Below, piece by piece: positions 1 through 7,600 of a stretch of 59,436 nt of DNA. The stretch comes from an uncultured Clostridia bacterium. GTDB taxonomy: Bacteria > Bacillota > Clostridia > Oscillospirales > Acutalibacteraceae. The position numbers were made by a program, and so were the translations under genes. The first letter of the stretch is position 1. Each line of letters opens with the position of its first letter. The notes below the pieces were generated by a model. That model was given only the letters and a program-made list of their open reading frames with translations. It searched no databases and was not told the origin of the DNA. The stretch covers positions 1 to 59,436 of the forward strand of contig CANRMJ010000005.1 of the NCBI GenBank assembly GCA_947631705.1, written 5' to 3'.

Positions 1-1
1 T

Positions 2-526
2 ATAGAAACGCCATGCCCGAAATGCGCCGGCAAAGGCAAAGTAAGGCGCAAAAACCGAATAGAGGTGAATATTCCCGCCGGTATCGACAACGGGCAGATT
101 TATACCATCCGCGGGAACGGTGATACCGGCTTAAACGGAGGCCCCTCAGGCGATCTTAAAATTGCCATCGGCATAAAGCCGCACAAGTATTTTGAAAGAG
201 AAGGCTTTAACGTTTGGTACAATAAGCACGTTTCATTCGTTCAGGCAACTTTGGGCTCCGAGCTAAGGGTGCCCACTCTTGACGGCGACGTTAAATATAA
301 TATGCCGCCCGGAACGCAGCCAAATGAAGTGTTTAAGCTTAAAGGCAAAGGAATTGAAAGGCTCAACAGCTTTGGCAGAGGCGATCAGTATGTTAGAGTA
401 ATTGTTGATATACCCAAAGAGCTCACCCCCGAGCAGGCCGATCTTCTGAAAAAGTTTGATTCAAGCTATGTTCCGCCGAAAAATCAAGGCAAAGAAGGTT
501 TTTTTGACAAATTCAAAAAGAAATGA
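2..526 (+). CDS. dnaJ: DnaJ-type co-chaperone, C-terminal part (cut by window edge)
   Basis: This is the 3' end of a Hsp40/DnaJ-family gene; the start lies left of the window. The reading frame is open from base 2. It begins with the end of the zinc-binding region (CPKCAGKGK, a CxxCxGxG repeat) and continues into the substrate-binding C-terminal domains, with the family phrases VNIPAGIDNGQ, GDLKIAIGIKPH and PPGTQPNEVFKLKGKG. The protein ends in a Lys/Phe-rich tail (FFDKFKKK). DnaJ delivers unfolded clients to DnaK and stimulates its ATPase. The J domain cannot be seen, so a DnaJ paralogue remains possible. A hairpin terminator follows directly. Confidence 0.88.
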   Translation: METPCPKCAGKGKVRRKNRIEVNIPAGIDNGQIYTIRGNGDTGLNGGPSGDLKIAIGIKPHKYFEREGFNVWYNKHVSFVQATLGSELRVPTLDGDVKYNMPPGTQPNEVFKLKGKGIERLNSFGRGDQYVRVIVDIPKELTPEQADLLKKFDSSYVPPKNQGKEGFFDKFKKK

Positions 527-537
527 TATATAATATA

Positions 538-567
538 GGTGGCAAATATTTTGCCGCCTTATATTTT
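538..567 (+). terminator. Intrinsic terminator after dnaJ
   Basis: A 9-bp stem with one G-U pair (538-546 with 550-558, 3-nt loop) is followed by a T-rich tract at 559-567. It lies 12 bases after the dnaJ stop codon. Confidence 0.7.
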
Positions 568-629
568 TGACAATTCACCGCTGATCGGTATTGTAAAAAC
601 AACAAAATATTATCGAAAGGGATTTATTT

Positions 630-1850
630 ATGGCAAAAAACAGCCCGATTGTTGCCGTTGCAGGCACAGGCTATGTGGGACTTTCAAACGCGATTCTTCT
701 CTCTCAGCACAACAGAGTTTACGCCGTTGATATTATAAAGGAAAAAATCGAAATGATAAACAGGGGCGTTTCCCCTATTGCGGATACTGAAATATCCGAA
801 TACCTTTCAAACAGAAAATTAAATCTGACTGCCACAACAGATGCCGAAACCGCTTACAAAAACGCGGATTTCGTGATAATATCAACGCCGACTGACTATG
901 ACCCCGAAAAAAATTATTTCAACACTTCTTCGGTTGAATCGGTAATCAACCTTGTAGGCAGCATAAACCCTGACGCCGTTATGGTTATAAAATCAACTGT
1001 TCCCGTAGGTTATACAGAGAGTATAAGAAACCGCTATCCAAAAGCAAAAATCATTTTCAGCCCCGAATTTCTGCGCGAAGGCAGGGCGCTTTACGACAAT
1101 CTTTATCCAAGCAGAATTATAGTAGGTTATTCAGAGGAAAACAGCGAGCTTGAAAGCGCGGCTCACAGATTTGCCGAGCTGCTTCAACAGGGCGCAATTA
1201 AAGAAAATATACCCACCCTTTTTATGCGCCCAACCGAGGCGGAAGCCGTTAAGCTTTTTGCGAACACCTATCTTGCCCTAAGAGTCAGTTATTTCAACGA
1301 GCTTGACACTTATGCGGAAATACACGGACTTGATTCCAAGCAGATAATCGAGGGCATAGGGCTTGACCCGCGAATCGGCACACATTACAACAATCCCTCA
1401 TTCGGCTACGGAGGTTACTGCCTGCCAAAAGACACAAAGCAGCTTTTGGCAAATTATAAAAACGTGCCCGAAAAGCTGATAAAAGCAATTGTGGAAACAA
1501 ACGACACGCGCAAAGATTATATAGCGCACCGCGTGCTTGAAATTGCGGGACACAGCAAGGAAACTCCCGCAACCATCGGAGTTTACAGACTTACAATGAA
1601 AGCCGATTCCGATAATTTTCGTCAAAGTTCTATACAGGGAGTTATTGAAAGAATCAAAAATGCGGGTGCAAAAATTGTTATATACGAACCCACACTTAAA
1701 GATACCGGAGATTTTTGCGGCAATCAAATTATCGGGAGTCTTGAGGAATTTAAAGAAATATCAAAAATTATAATCGCAAACAGAATGAGCGGTGAGCTGC
1801 GCGATGTAAGTGAAAAAATCTACACACGCGATATCTACGGCAGAGATTAA
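630..1850 (+). CDS. ugd: Nucleotide-sugar dehydrogenase (UDP-glucose 6-dehydrogenase type)
   Basis: This 406-aa cytoplasmic enzyme probably oxidises UDP-glucose to UDP-glucuronate with two NAD+, feeding surface polysaccharide synthesis. The N-terminal Rossmann motif is [14 protein letters not shown] (GxGxxG, residues about 8-21). The catalytic-cysteine segment [15 protein letters not shown] lies at about residues 255-269, and the central helix region [17 protein letters not shown] is typical of the family. Length matches the short bacterial Ugd group (about 390-410 aa). An AAAGGGAT ribosome site sits 8-10 bases before the ATG. The gene stands alone between the dnaJ terminator and a DUF5662 gene. 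Substrate could also be another UDP sugar such as UDP-ManNAc; the motifs do not decide this. Confidence 0.88.
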   Translation: MAKNSPIVAVAGTGYVGLSNAILLSQHNRVYAVDIIKEKIEMINRGVSPIADTEISEYLSNRKLNLTATTDAETAYKNADFVIISTPTDYDPEKNYFNTSSVESVINLVGSINPDAVMVIKSTVPVGYTESIRNRYPKAKIIFSPEFLREGRALYDNLYPSRIIVGYSEENSELESAAHRFAELLQQGAIKENIPTLFMRPTEAEAVKLFANTYLALRVSYFNELDTYAEIHGLDSKQIIEGIGLDPRIGTHYNNPSFGYGGYCLPKDTKQLLANYKNVPEKLIKAIVETNDTRKDYIAHRVLEIAGHSKETPATIGVYRLTMKADSDNFRQSSIQGVIERIKNAGAKIVIYEPTLKDTGDFCGNQIIGSLEEFKEISKIIIANRMSGELRDVSEKIYTRDIYGRD

Positions 1851-1888
1851 TCATATTCACTTTCGGGAGGAACACAACACACAAAATT

Positions 1889-2410
1889 ATGAACAAGGCT
1901 TTTTCACACTTTAAAACAATCACGCGCCACCGTCATCAGGTAATGCGCAACTGCATCAAGGCGGGAGTTCCTTTTCAAGGATTTATGCACGATTTGTCAA
2001 AATACTCGCCTGTTGAATTTTTGAACGGGGCAAAATACTATGCCGGCACACGTTCTCCAAACGAGCTTGAACGTGAGGACAAAGGTTATTCGGAAGCGTG
2101 GATGCACCACAAGGGCAGAAACCGCCATCATTATGAATACTGGACAGACTACAACCCAAATACAAAAAAGATTGAGCCCGTTGAAATGCCGCTTAAATAC
2201 GTTAAGGAAATGTTTTGCGACCGTGTGGCGGCAAGCAAAATATATCAAGGCAAGAATTATACAGAGGCTCATCCCCTTCAATATTTTCAAAACGCCAAAA
2301 GCAGAATAGTTATACATCCTAAAACGGCGCAGCTTTTGGAATCTCTGCTCGTTATGCTGAAAGAAAAGGGAGAAAAGGAAACTTTTAAATACATCAGAAA
2401 ATTGAAATAA
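1889..2410 (+). CDS. DUF5662 family protein
   Basis: A 173-aa soluble protein of unknown function, resembling the DUF5662 family of Firmicutes and phages. The N-terminal half is histidine-rich, with TRHRHQVMRNCIKAGV, FMHDLSKYSPVEF and EAWMHHKGRNRHHYEYW, so a metal-binding helical fold of HD type is conceivable (inference only). The C-terminal half is basic. The best ribosome site (GGGAGGAA) is about 17 bases before the ATG, longer than usual; no in-frame ATG lies nearer. The gene is probably co-transcribed with the upstream dehydrogenase (38-base gap). Its last codons carry the -35 box of the next gene. Confidence 0.72.
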   Translation: MNKAFSHFKTITRHRHQVMRNCIKAGVPFQGFMHDLSKYSPVEFLNGAKYYAGTRSPNELEREDKGYSEAWMHHKGRNRHHYEYWTDYNPNTKKIEPVEMPLKYVKEMFCDRVAASKIYQGKNYTEAHPLQYFQNAKSRIVIHPKTAQLLESLLVMLKEKGEKETFKYIRKLK

Positions 2411-2430
2411 GTATATAATTGTGATATAAT
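2402..2430 (+). promoter_or_regulatory. Sigma-A promoter of lipoprotein gene
   Basis: TTGAAA (2402-2407), a 17-base spacer and TATAAT (2425-2430), with TG in the extended -10 position. The -35 box overlaps the final codons and stop of the preceding gene. The lipoprotein ATG lies 30 bases downstream. Confidence 0.75.
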
Positions 2431-2459
2431 GCAATTAGTCTAAAAATGATGGTGATTAT

Positions 2460-2927
2460 ATGAAGAAAAAAATATTATTAGCCATTTTTGTTTTGGTTGT
2501 TATTTGCTCTCTTTATGCGTGTACGGCTGCAAAAAACGGTGCGGATGATGAAAGCACGGCGCCCGTAAATGCCGAAGGCACCTCGTATGCGGCGGACGCA
2601 TCTGATTCATCGTCTTCCGCCGAAAACAAAACCGAGCAAAACAATAATTCCTCCCCCACCGACGGTTCCGGCAAATCATCCACAACAAAAAAGCGTTTCA
2701 GCACAGACAAAAGCAACCGGCAAGACGCCGATTCCGCGGACAATAACGTTCCTTTTGAAAACAACGCATCAGAAAAAAAGTCAACAACTAAAAAACCGTC
2801 TTTGAGCACAACAGAAAAAAAGCCCTCAACAGGCACCACGGCAAAAAACAACGATGAAACATCTTCCACGGCAAAGCCGAATGAACCTGCAACAGACAAA
2901 GACGGCTGGATAACTAAATGGTATTAA
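2460..2927 (+). CDS. Low-complexity Ser/Thr/Lys-rich lipoprotein
   Basis: This 155-aa protein starts with a basic and hydrophobic signal segment (MKKKILLAIFVLVVI) followed by a lipobox-like LYAC, giving Cys-21 as the likely lipidated residue. The rest is low-complexity sequence rich in Ser, Thr, Lys, Asn and Asp, with repeated STTKK and STT phrases, and no recognisable domain. It ends in DGWITKWY. It is probably a membrane-anchored, disordered surface protein or stalk. Function is unknown. It has its own promoter (2402-2430), an SD-like GGTGAT and a terminator overlapping its stop codon, so it is monocistronic. Confidence 0.7.
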   Translation: MKKKILLAIFVLVVICSLYACTAAKNGADDESTAPVNAEGTSYAADASDSSSSAENKTEQNNNSSPTDGSGKSSTTKKRFSTDKSNRQDADSADNNVPFENNASEKKSTTKKPSLSTTEKKPSTGTTAKNNDETSSTAKPNEPATDKDGWITKWY

Positions 2928-2928
2928 A

Positions 2929-2957
2929 AAAGACGGACTGAAAGTCAGTCCGTCTTT
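2929..2957. terminator. Bidirectional intrinsic terminator
   Basis: A perfect GC-rich hairpin (AGACGGACTG at 2931-2940 with its complement at 2946-2955, 5-base loop) flanked by A and T tracts. It serves the lipoprotein gene (+) and the DUF3048 gene (-), which converge here. Confidence 0.85.
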
Positions 2958-2974
2958 ATAATAATATTATCGTT

Positions 2975-4315
2975 TTATTCCACTGTTACGCTGCCCTGAT
3001 GATTTGAGGAGGCAAGGCATATCCAGCTTTTTCCGGGATTCAGTTTCAGCTCGGCGCCGTTCATATCCTTAAATGAAAGAATACCGTTATTTACACTCCA
3101 TTCAAAATCAACAACAGAGCCGCAGGAAATAAGTTGACCCTTTCCGCTTGACAAATCATAGTTAAGATAAGTTTCGGATTTTCCTGAGCCTTTATAATTA
3201 TGCTTAACAATATATGTTGAATCGGCAAACATCACAATAACGTTTGTAAAACGAACCTCGGTTTTATAATCGTTTTCATTAACATACTGCTTGTCCTCTG
3301 CGTTATATGTAAGATTGTGCGTTCTCGTGCTTGAAGAGATTTTAACTCCTACCGTGTTGCATGGAGTTGACGAAACGGGCACAACCTCCTCGTTAAATTC
3401 AAACTGAGAAAAACTGCTTTTATCAAGCTCCGTTCTGTAATTCTTATTTTCTATCGCGCCTATCAGTTTTTCCCCAAGCAAAACGGCATTATGCGGGCTC
3501 TTTCTGTCGCTTGTGCGCTTGAAACACGAGGAAACGGTCATTCCGTCTATATCATCAACATTATCAGCAGAAATCGTTTCATAGCCGCCTATATAATCCC
3601 CTTTGCTGTGACTTCCGCCATAGTGAATATACAGCGAGTCAAACAATTCCGAAAATTTAACATAGCTTGGTCTCGCGGAGCGAACGGGTCCCATCATTTC
3701 GGGAAGATTTGTCATATCGGAATAAAACCATAGCATACGCGTTTCTCCGCCTTCAACCTCTCCCTCAACAATAATATCGGGAGTGTTGATATTATACTGT
3801 GGTCTTGCGGCAGACGAATTTTCAACAACAACGGCAATCGGCCGCTTTCCTACTGCGTTTTCGTTATAATCGGGTTCACCCGTAAGAGGATTCCTAATAA
3901 TAACAGGCGCGGCGGTGGTTGTTGTGGTTGTGGTTACAGTTGTGGTTGTAGGCTCCTCCTTTTCGTAAAAGAAACCGAAATAAACACCGCAAACAGCGGC
4001 TATAAGCACAACCGCCGCAACTATTCCTATAATAATCTTTTTTCTTGAATTCGTTAACATATTGCCACCGTTATCCGCATAATCATCACTGTAATTATCC
4101 TGCCAATCGCCAAAGGAAATATCTTTGGATTCCGATTCAAACACAGAAGTGCTTGATGATTCCGTATCGGGCAGAGGCGCCTCTGTTTCCAGAGCAGCGG
4201 GCTCCGTAACAGGCTCGCTTTCCTGCGGAATTTTTGAAGAATTTTCATTGCCGTCTTCTTTTCCGTCTTTAATTTCCTTTAAAATTTTTTCAATTTCTTC
4301 ATCTTTATTACTCAT
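2975..4315 (-). CDS. DUF3048 domain membrane-anchored protein (YerB-like)
   Basis: 446 aa. The first roughly 90 residues are acidic and probably cytoplasmic. One membrane helix follows (KKIIIGIVAAVVLIAAVCGV, about 92-111), then a Thr-rich linker (TTTTVTTTTTTTAAP). The extracellular DUF3048 domain contains NAVGKRPIAVVVENS, NTPDIIVEGEVEGG, TRMLWFYSD, GPVRSARPSYVKFSE and YIHYGGSHSKGDYIGG. DUF3048 proteins are secreted or lipid-anchored in Firmicutes, and their biochemical role is not established. The cytoplasmic tail plus single helix is less usual than the lipoprotein form. The start is supported by AAGGAG 9 bases upstream. The gene is divergent from the next one. Confidence 0.82.
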   Translation of the reverse strand: MSNKDEEIEKILKEIKDGKEDGNENSSKIPQESEPVTEPAALETEAPLPDTESSSTSVFESESKDISFGDWQDNYSDDYADNGGNMLTNSRKKIIIGIVAAVVLIAAVCGVYFGFFYEKEEPTTTTVTTTTTTTAAPVIIRNPLTGEPDYNENAVGKRPIAVVVENSSAARPQYNINTPDIIVEGEVEGGETRMLWFYSDMTNLPEMMGPVRSARPSYVKFSELFDSLYIHYGGSHSKGDYIGGYETISADNVDDIDGMTVSSCFKRTSDRKSPHNAVLLGEKLIGAIENKNYRTELDKSSFSQFEFNEEVVPVSSTPCNTVGVKISSSTRTHNLTYNAEDKQYVNENDYKTEVRFTNVIVMFADSTYIVKHNYKGSGKSETYLNYDLSSGKGQLISCGSVVDFEWSVNNGILSFKDMNGAELKLNPGKSWICLASSNHQGSVTVE

Positions 4316-4381
4316 AACAAATTCTCCTTTAAAAATATTTTATCATATATCAACGATAAATGCACTATTTTTTTTAAATAT

Positions 4382-4410
4382 TTGATTTAATATGCATAAT
4401 GTAGTAAAAT
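4382..4410 (+). promoter_or_regulatory. Promoter for gene at 4431
   Basis: TTGATT (4382-4387), a 17-base spacer and TAAAAT (4405-4410). Transcription would begin close to the ribosome site of the gene at 4431. Confidence 0.6.
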
Positions 4411-4430
4411 AACTAACGGGAAGTGAAAAT

Positions 4431-5054
4431 ATGGCAAAAAGCATTCCGGTTATAATTACAAACACAAATATACTTATTTATGATAAATCGGCGGAGGAAT
4501 TCAAGGCTTTCACGCTGCCGGGCGTTTCAAGCCAGCCCAATATTCCGTTTTACCATTCATTCGCAAAAAAAATTGCCGAAAGCCAGCACTATTTTAAGGA
4601 ATTTGTTAAATCTCTCTATCCGGGCAAAACCTCAAAAAACATACTTGCTATAGTTGTTCCTGATGACACAAGCGCTCTTGAAAGCATTTTCATAAATGAA
4701 TTTTTTATAAATTCCGGAGCCTGCAAGGCAGTTGCGCAAATAACCATGGGGCAAGCGATTTCAAAGCAGATTCCCGCCTATATTTCAATTTCAAAATCAA
4801 GCCGAAACGTTGTTTTGCAGTATATTAAAAGCAACGAGATTCAGGCGTGCCGCTATTACGACTGCAACGATTACGATGTTCAGCGTATAATGGAAGACGC
4901 TCAACGCCTGCATATAGACATTGAATACAAAGACACTCCTATATTTATAAACAATTTTAATCTTAATATGAATGATTTCTTTGAAATGGGAGAAATAATA
5001 ACGCCAAAACTTTTTATGGATAAAATTGCCGCAATCGACGTTGAAAAAATTTAA
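4431..5054 (+). CDS. Unknown 207-aa protein, possibly a degenerate actin-fold domain
   Basis: No family is recognised with certainty. The middle section (NILAIVVPDDTSALESIFIN, then EFFINSGACKAVAQITMGQA and IPAYISISKSSRNVVLQYI, about residues 69-133) follows the order of MreB/DnaK-type proteins: a VxVP strand, a helix with Glu, a GA turn, a helix and a beta hairpin. The DxGGGT phosphate loop expected after this is absent. The protein has no signal peptide or membrane helix, so it should be cytoplasmic. Its SD GGGAAGTGA is good. The gene has its own promoter and ends in a terminator that also carries the ribosome site of the next gene. The actin-like reading is an inference from pattern only. 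Confidence 0.55.
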   Translation: MAKSIPVIITNTNILIYDKSAEEFKAFTLPGVSSQPNIPFYHSFAKKIAESQHYFKEFVKSLYPGKTSKNILAIVVPDDTSALESIFINEFFINSGACKAVAQITMGQAISKQIPAYISISKSSRNVVLQYIKSNEIQACRYYDCNDYDVQRIMEDAQRLHIDIEYKDTPIFINNFNLNMNDFFEMGEIITPKLFMDKIAAIDVEKI

Positions 5055-5063
5055 ATTGGTATA

Positions 5064-5105
5064 AAAAAATCACCTCTGCTCAAAATATGAGAGAGGTGAT
5101 TTTTT
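5064..5105 (+). terminator. Terminator hairpin containing the next gene's SD
   Basis: A perfect 14-bp inverted repeat (5064-5077 with 5092-5105) is extended by four inner pairs (ctca/tgag), leaving one bulged base. The right arm contains AGAGGTGA followed by six T and then the ATG at 5106. The structure is a textbook terminator for the upstream gene, yet its 3' arm is the SD of the following gene. Confidence 0.8.
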
Positions 5106-5291
5106 ATGAGCAGCGATAAAAACAAACACAAAAAAGAGGTTAAAAACGGTAAAAAGATTATTGACCTGACATCTTACATCAGTCCCGATATGGTTCAGAG
5201 CGACACAAACGGAAGTTATACAGGAATGACGGCAGACACGTTTTATAACGACGAATACGAGGTGCCTGTTCAAGACGCAGATGATCTGTAA
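5106..5291 (+). CDS. Small hydrophilic protein, 61 aa
   Basis: A short soluble protein with a Lys-rich N-terminus (MSSDKNKHKKEVKNGKK) and an acidic C-terminus ending VQDADDL. It contains no Cys and no membrane segment. It has an ideal SD (GAGAGGTGAT), but this lies in the 3' arm of a stable hairpin (5064-5105), so translation or transcription into the gene may be conditional. A strong terminator follows at 5338. Function is unknown. The balanced codon use, the SD and the terminator make a real gene likely. Confidence 0.65.
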   Translation: MSSDKNKHKKEVKNGKKIIDLTSYISPDMVQSDTNGSYTGMTADTFYNDEYEVPVQDADDL

Positions 5292-5337
5292 CAATTGAAA
5301 GGATGTACGGGCATTGCCCTCAATTAAATATATAGCT

Positions 5338-5366
5338 TTACCGCCGCGCTGACAGCGCGGCGGTAA
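5338..5366. terminator. Bidirectional terminator, 13-bp GC stem
   Basis: TTACCGCCGCGCT (5338-5350) pairs perfectly with 5354-5366 around a 3-base loop, with a T-rich tract after it. It sits between the convergent small gene (+) and membrane protein gene (-). Confidence 0.85.
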
Positions 5367-5372
5367 GAACTT

Positions 5373-6890
5373 TTATTTAAATCTGTTAATATATTCTTCG
5401 TAGCTGATAAATTTAAAGCTCATTTCATCGGGATTTCCGTTGTTGAAAGCTCTTGAATATTTTACTCCAATACTTTTGTTAGGATTGTGCAGCCAGCTTT
5501 CATACGGAAGATTGATGATTTCAATTTCCGTCCTGCCTTCTTCAAGCTGCTGATTTATATATTCCATTCTGGCACTGTTTACCTTTGATATAACCACATA
5601 GTGATGTACATTCACCGCCGCGGCAATCACGGTAAACAGGATCGCCGATATGATTATTGCCTGTCGCAGATGCAAAGAAAGTCCGTTTAACGTCTTTTTC
5701 ATCAGAAAGATAAACATGGCGCTGAAAAGAGCATAAGAAATAAGCAAGCATCGCCCTCCGACAGGATAAACCACTATCAGCTCGCATACAGACAGCACGC
5801 CCAAAACAAACACGGCGGCGCTGACTGCGACCGTTTTCTTTTCATACAATTTCCACACTGCGATAACAGATGATATAATAAAAATCCCGAATGCGAGAGC
5901 CGCAAAAAGTGAAAACCATGTGTTGCTTAAGTATCCTTTATACGTATATGCAAGCTCTGTAAAAACAGGAACGGGAGCAACAAACAACAGACCCGCGCAC
6001 AAAAGTATTCTGCCTTTTTGCGTTAATTTTTCTCTCTTATAGAAAATCTTTATCAATAAGATAACGGCAAGCATTATCCACAGTACATACATACTGCAAA
6101 CGAGTGTTGAAAGATCAATAACATTCCCTAGAAACAACTCAGGGAGTGAATATCTTCCATCTGCTATTGATCCTCTGTATTCATCCATCTTATCGGCAAC
6201 ACCAAGCAGCTTAGGTGCAAAAAACATTACAGCACATCCGAAAACGGACGATACCGCCCAAGATACGGCAGGCGCTTTCTTATACTTTTTATACAAAACA
6301 AATATCAAAACCAAAACGGCAGCAATCGTGTTGATTAATGTGCTGTTTTCCGAATGGAGCTGCTGGCATATTCCGAGAGGTATCAAGGCGAATGACGCGG
6401 CAAGCCCGTTGGAATTTTGCTTTTTATAATAACATTTGAGAATCACAAGCGATAAAAGCAGCAATACAACAGGCGGAAAATAATTATAGAACCCGTGCAC
6501 CCAAACTACCGCCTCACGAAAAACATATCTTGACATACCGAATGTGAGCGCCGCGGAAAAAATCAGCGCTCTTTTGCGGTATTTATCGGCAAGCACAGCA
6601 AGAAGAATAATAAAAAGAAATATATAGATGCTGCGAGCGGCAAAGTTAAGATAAAATCTGTTTGTAAGATACTCACCCAAAAAGTTCCCTATAAACCGAC
6701 CGTTTCCGAAATAGACCGACAGATTAAGTAATTCGGCAGCACCCTTTGTGCCGACAGTATAATAATCGTCCGATGTATTCACGAAAAAGCGGCACATAAA
6801 AACGGTTGCCGCCGCAATAAGTAAAGTTAAAAAATAAGTTGCCTTTTTTGAATAAACAGCACTTTTAATCTTACCGTCAATAACGCTCAT
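5373..6890 (-). CDS. Polytopic membrane protein (DUF6056-like)
   Basis: About 505 aa with roughly a dozen hydrophobic segments. The N-terminal region has phrases such as NTSDDYYTVGTKG, YFGNGRFIGNFLGEYL and RYVFREAVVWVHGFYNYFPP, resembling polytopic DUF6056/glucosyltransferase-like proteins. An acidic-aromatic loop after the first helix is what GT-C-type glycosyltransferases show, but no confirmed catalytic motif is visible. A soluble tail of about 50 residues ends the protein. The start is placed at the ATG ending at 6890: GGGG lies just upstream, and the longer open frame to 7013 would run through leader repeats and begin at the predicted transcription start. Likely role: envelope polysaccharide assembly (inference). 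Confidence 0.72.
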   Translation of the reverse strand: MSVIDGKIKSAVYSKKATYFLTLLIAAATVFMCRFFVNTSDDYYTVGTKGAAELLNLSVYFGNGRFIGNFLGEYLTNRFYLNFAARSIYIFLFIILLAVLADKYRKRALIFSAALTFGMSRYVFREAVVWVHGFYNYFPPVVLLLLSLVILKCYYKKQNSNGLAASFALIPLGICQQLHSENSTLINTIAAVLVLIFVLYKKYKKAPAVSWAVSSVFGCAVMFFAPKLLGVADKMDEYRGSIADGRYSLPELFLGNVIDLSTLVCSMYVLWIMLAVILLIKIFYKREKLTQKGRILLCAGLLFVAPVPVFTELAYTYKGYLSNTWFSLFAALAFGIFIISSVIAVWKLYEKKTVAVSAAVFVLGVLSVCELIVVYPVGGRCLLISYALFSAMFIFLMKKTLNGLSLHLRQAIIISAILFTVIAAAVNVHHYVVISKVNSARMEYINQQLEEGRTEIEIINLPYESWLHNPNKSIGVKYSRAFNNGNPDEMSFKFISYEEYINRFK

Positions 6891-6906
6891 CTGTTTCCCC
6901 TTTTCT

Positions 6907-7000
6907 TTAAGCAACGGAGAGTTGGACACAATAAGTTTAACTCTTCGTTGCTTAAGCAACGGAGAATCGAACGCAATAGGTTTAACTCTTCGTTGCTTAA
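6907..7000. repeat. Two 45-bp palindromic direct repeats in a leader
   Basis: Two tandem units of 45 bp (6907-6951, 6952-6996) plus the first bases of a third. Each unit starts TTAAGCAACGGAGA and ends CTCTTCGTTG-C, so each is an inverted repeat with arms of about 17 bases. Copies differ at several inner positions. They lie between the promoter (7022-7050) and the ATG at 6890 and would form two hairpins in the mRNA leader. Confidence 0.8.
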
Positions 7001-7021
7001 GCACAAAAATCATTTTGCACT

Positions 7022-7050
7022 ATTATAAACGCTCCGTTTAGTTTTTTCAA
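7022..7050 (-). promoter_or_regulatory. Promoter of the polytopic membrane protein gene
   Basis: On the minus strand TTGAAA (7050-7045), a 17-base spacer and TATAAT (7027-7022). The predicted start near 7015 gives a leader of about 125 nt that contains the 45-bp repeats. Confidence 0.75.
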
Positions 7051-7108
7051 CAGATTTGCATAATTTTCTTATCATTTTGTTTATATAATAAAACAAAGGG
7101 GTGATATT

Positions 7109-7444
7109 GTGTATGAAGAAGGCAAGCTTTCGGTCGAAATAGGTAAAAGAATTTTTGAGAGAAGAAAGCAAATGGGAATTACGCAGGAAAGGCTTTCCGA
7201 AATCGCAGACACCACACCTCAGGCAATATCAAACTACGAGCGCGGCGAACGTGAACTAAAAGCGGGTGTGATTATAAAAATTGCCGAAGGACTAAACGTT
7301 ACTGCCGATTATCTGCTGACTGGAAAATCAGATTTTCTTTTTTCACACTTCAAAACGGACGAAATATCAGAAAGAGATTTTAATACAATAAACGATATAA
7401 TTGAAAAATGCTTGGATCTTGCAAAAGGCGAAAAAGAAAACTAA
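7109..7444 (+). CDS. XRE-family transcriptional regulator
   Basis: A 111-aa protein with an N-terminal Cro/C1 helix-turn-helix: IGKRIFERRKQMGITQERLS, then TPQAISNYERGERE, and EGLNVTADYLLTG (residues about 9-70). A short acidic C-terminal part (ISERDFNTINDIIEKCLDLA) could dimerise. The start is GTG with AAAGGGGTGAT just upstream. A TATAAT at 7084-7089 is a probable -10 box. It is divergent from the membrane protein gene, with both promoters in a spacer of about 95 bases, so it may regulate that neighbour or itself (inference). A strong terminator follows. Confidence 0.85.
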   Translation: MYEEGKLSVEIGKRIFERRKQMGITQERLSEIADTTPQAISNYERGERELKAGVIIKIAEGLNVTADYLLTGKSDFLFSHFKTDEISERDFNTINDIIEKCLDLAKGEKEN

Positions 7445-7469
7445 TATAAAAAACTTATTGATATAATGA

Positions 7470-7516
7470 AACACGGCGCAGTCGGAGAAATATTCCAACT
7501 GCGCCGTGTTATTTAA
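7470..7516 (+). terminator. Terminator of the XRE gene
   Basis: AACACGGCGCAGT (7470-7482) pairs with 7498-7510; the loop can form further pairs. A T-rich run follows. Confidence 0.85.
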
Positions 7517-7520
7517 GTTT

Positions 7521-7600
7521 TTTCAGCGAACGAGGGCAATGCCCGAACATCAATATTTGTTTCCCGCCGCCTATAGAGGCGGGAAATACCTTTTCAAATA
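7521..7600. repeat. Copy of dispersed palindromic repeat family
   Basis: Contains the block CGAGGGCAATGCCCGAACAT and, after an internal deletion, the block GCCGCCTATAGAGGCGGG followed by CTTTTCAAATATT. The same blocks occur in the tandem array at 53542-53831 and, in part, at 48616-48657. Confidence 0.7.
7560..7586 (-). terminator. Hairpin after the HAD gene (within repeat copy)
   Basis: TTTCCCGCC (7560-7568) pairs with GGCGGGAAA (7578-7586). It lies 15 bases after the HAD stop codon on the minus strand. The T tract is poor, so termination efficiency is uncertain. Confidence 0.45.

Noticed and set aside
539-730. A 63-codon plus-strand frame across the dnaJ terminator
   Set aside because: It spans a terminator, overlaps the dehydrogenase start out of frame, lacks a ribosome site and shows no protein-like composition.
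6890-7013. N-terminal extension of the polytopic membrane protein with LKQRRVK-type repeats
   Set aside because: The segment is encoded by palindromic leader repeats and starts at the predicted transcription start; the ATG at 6890 has a proper SD.
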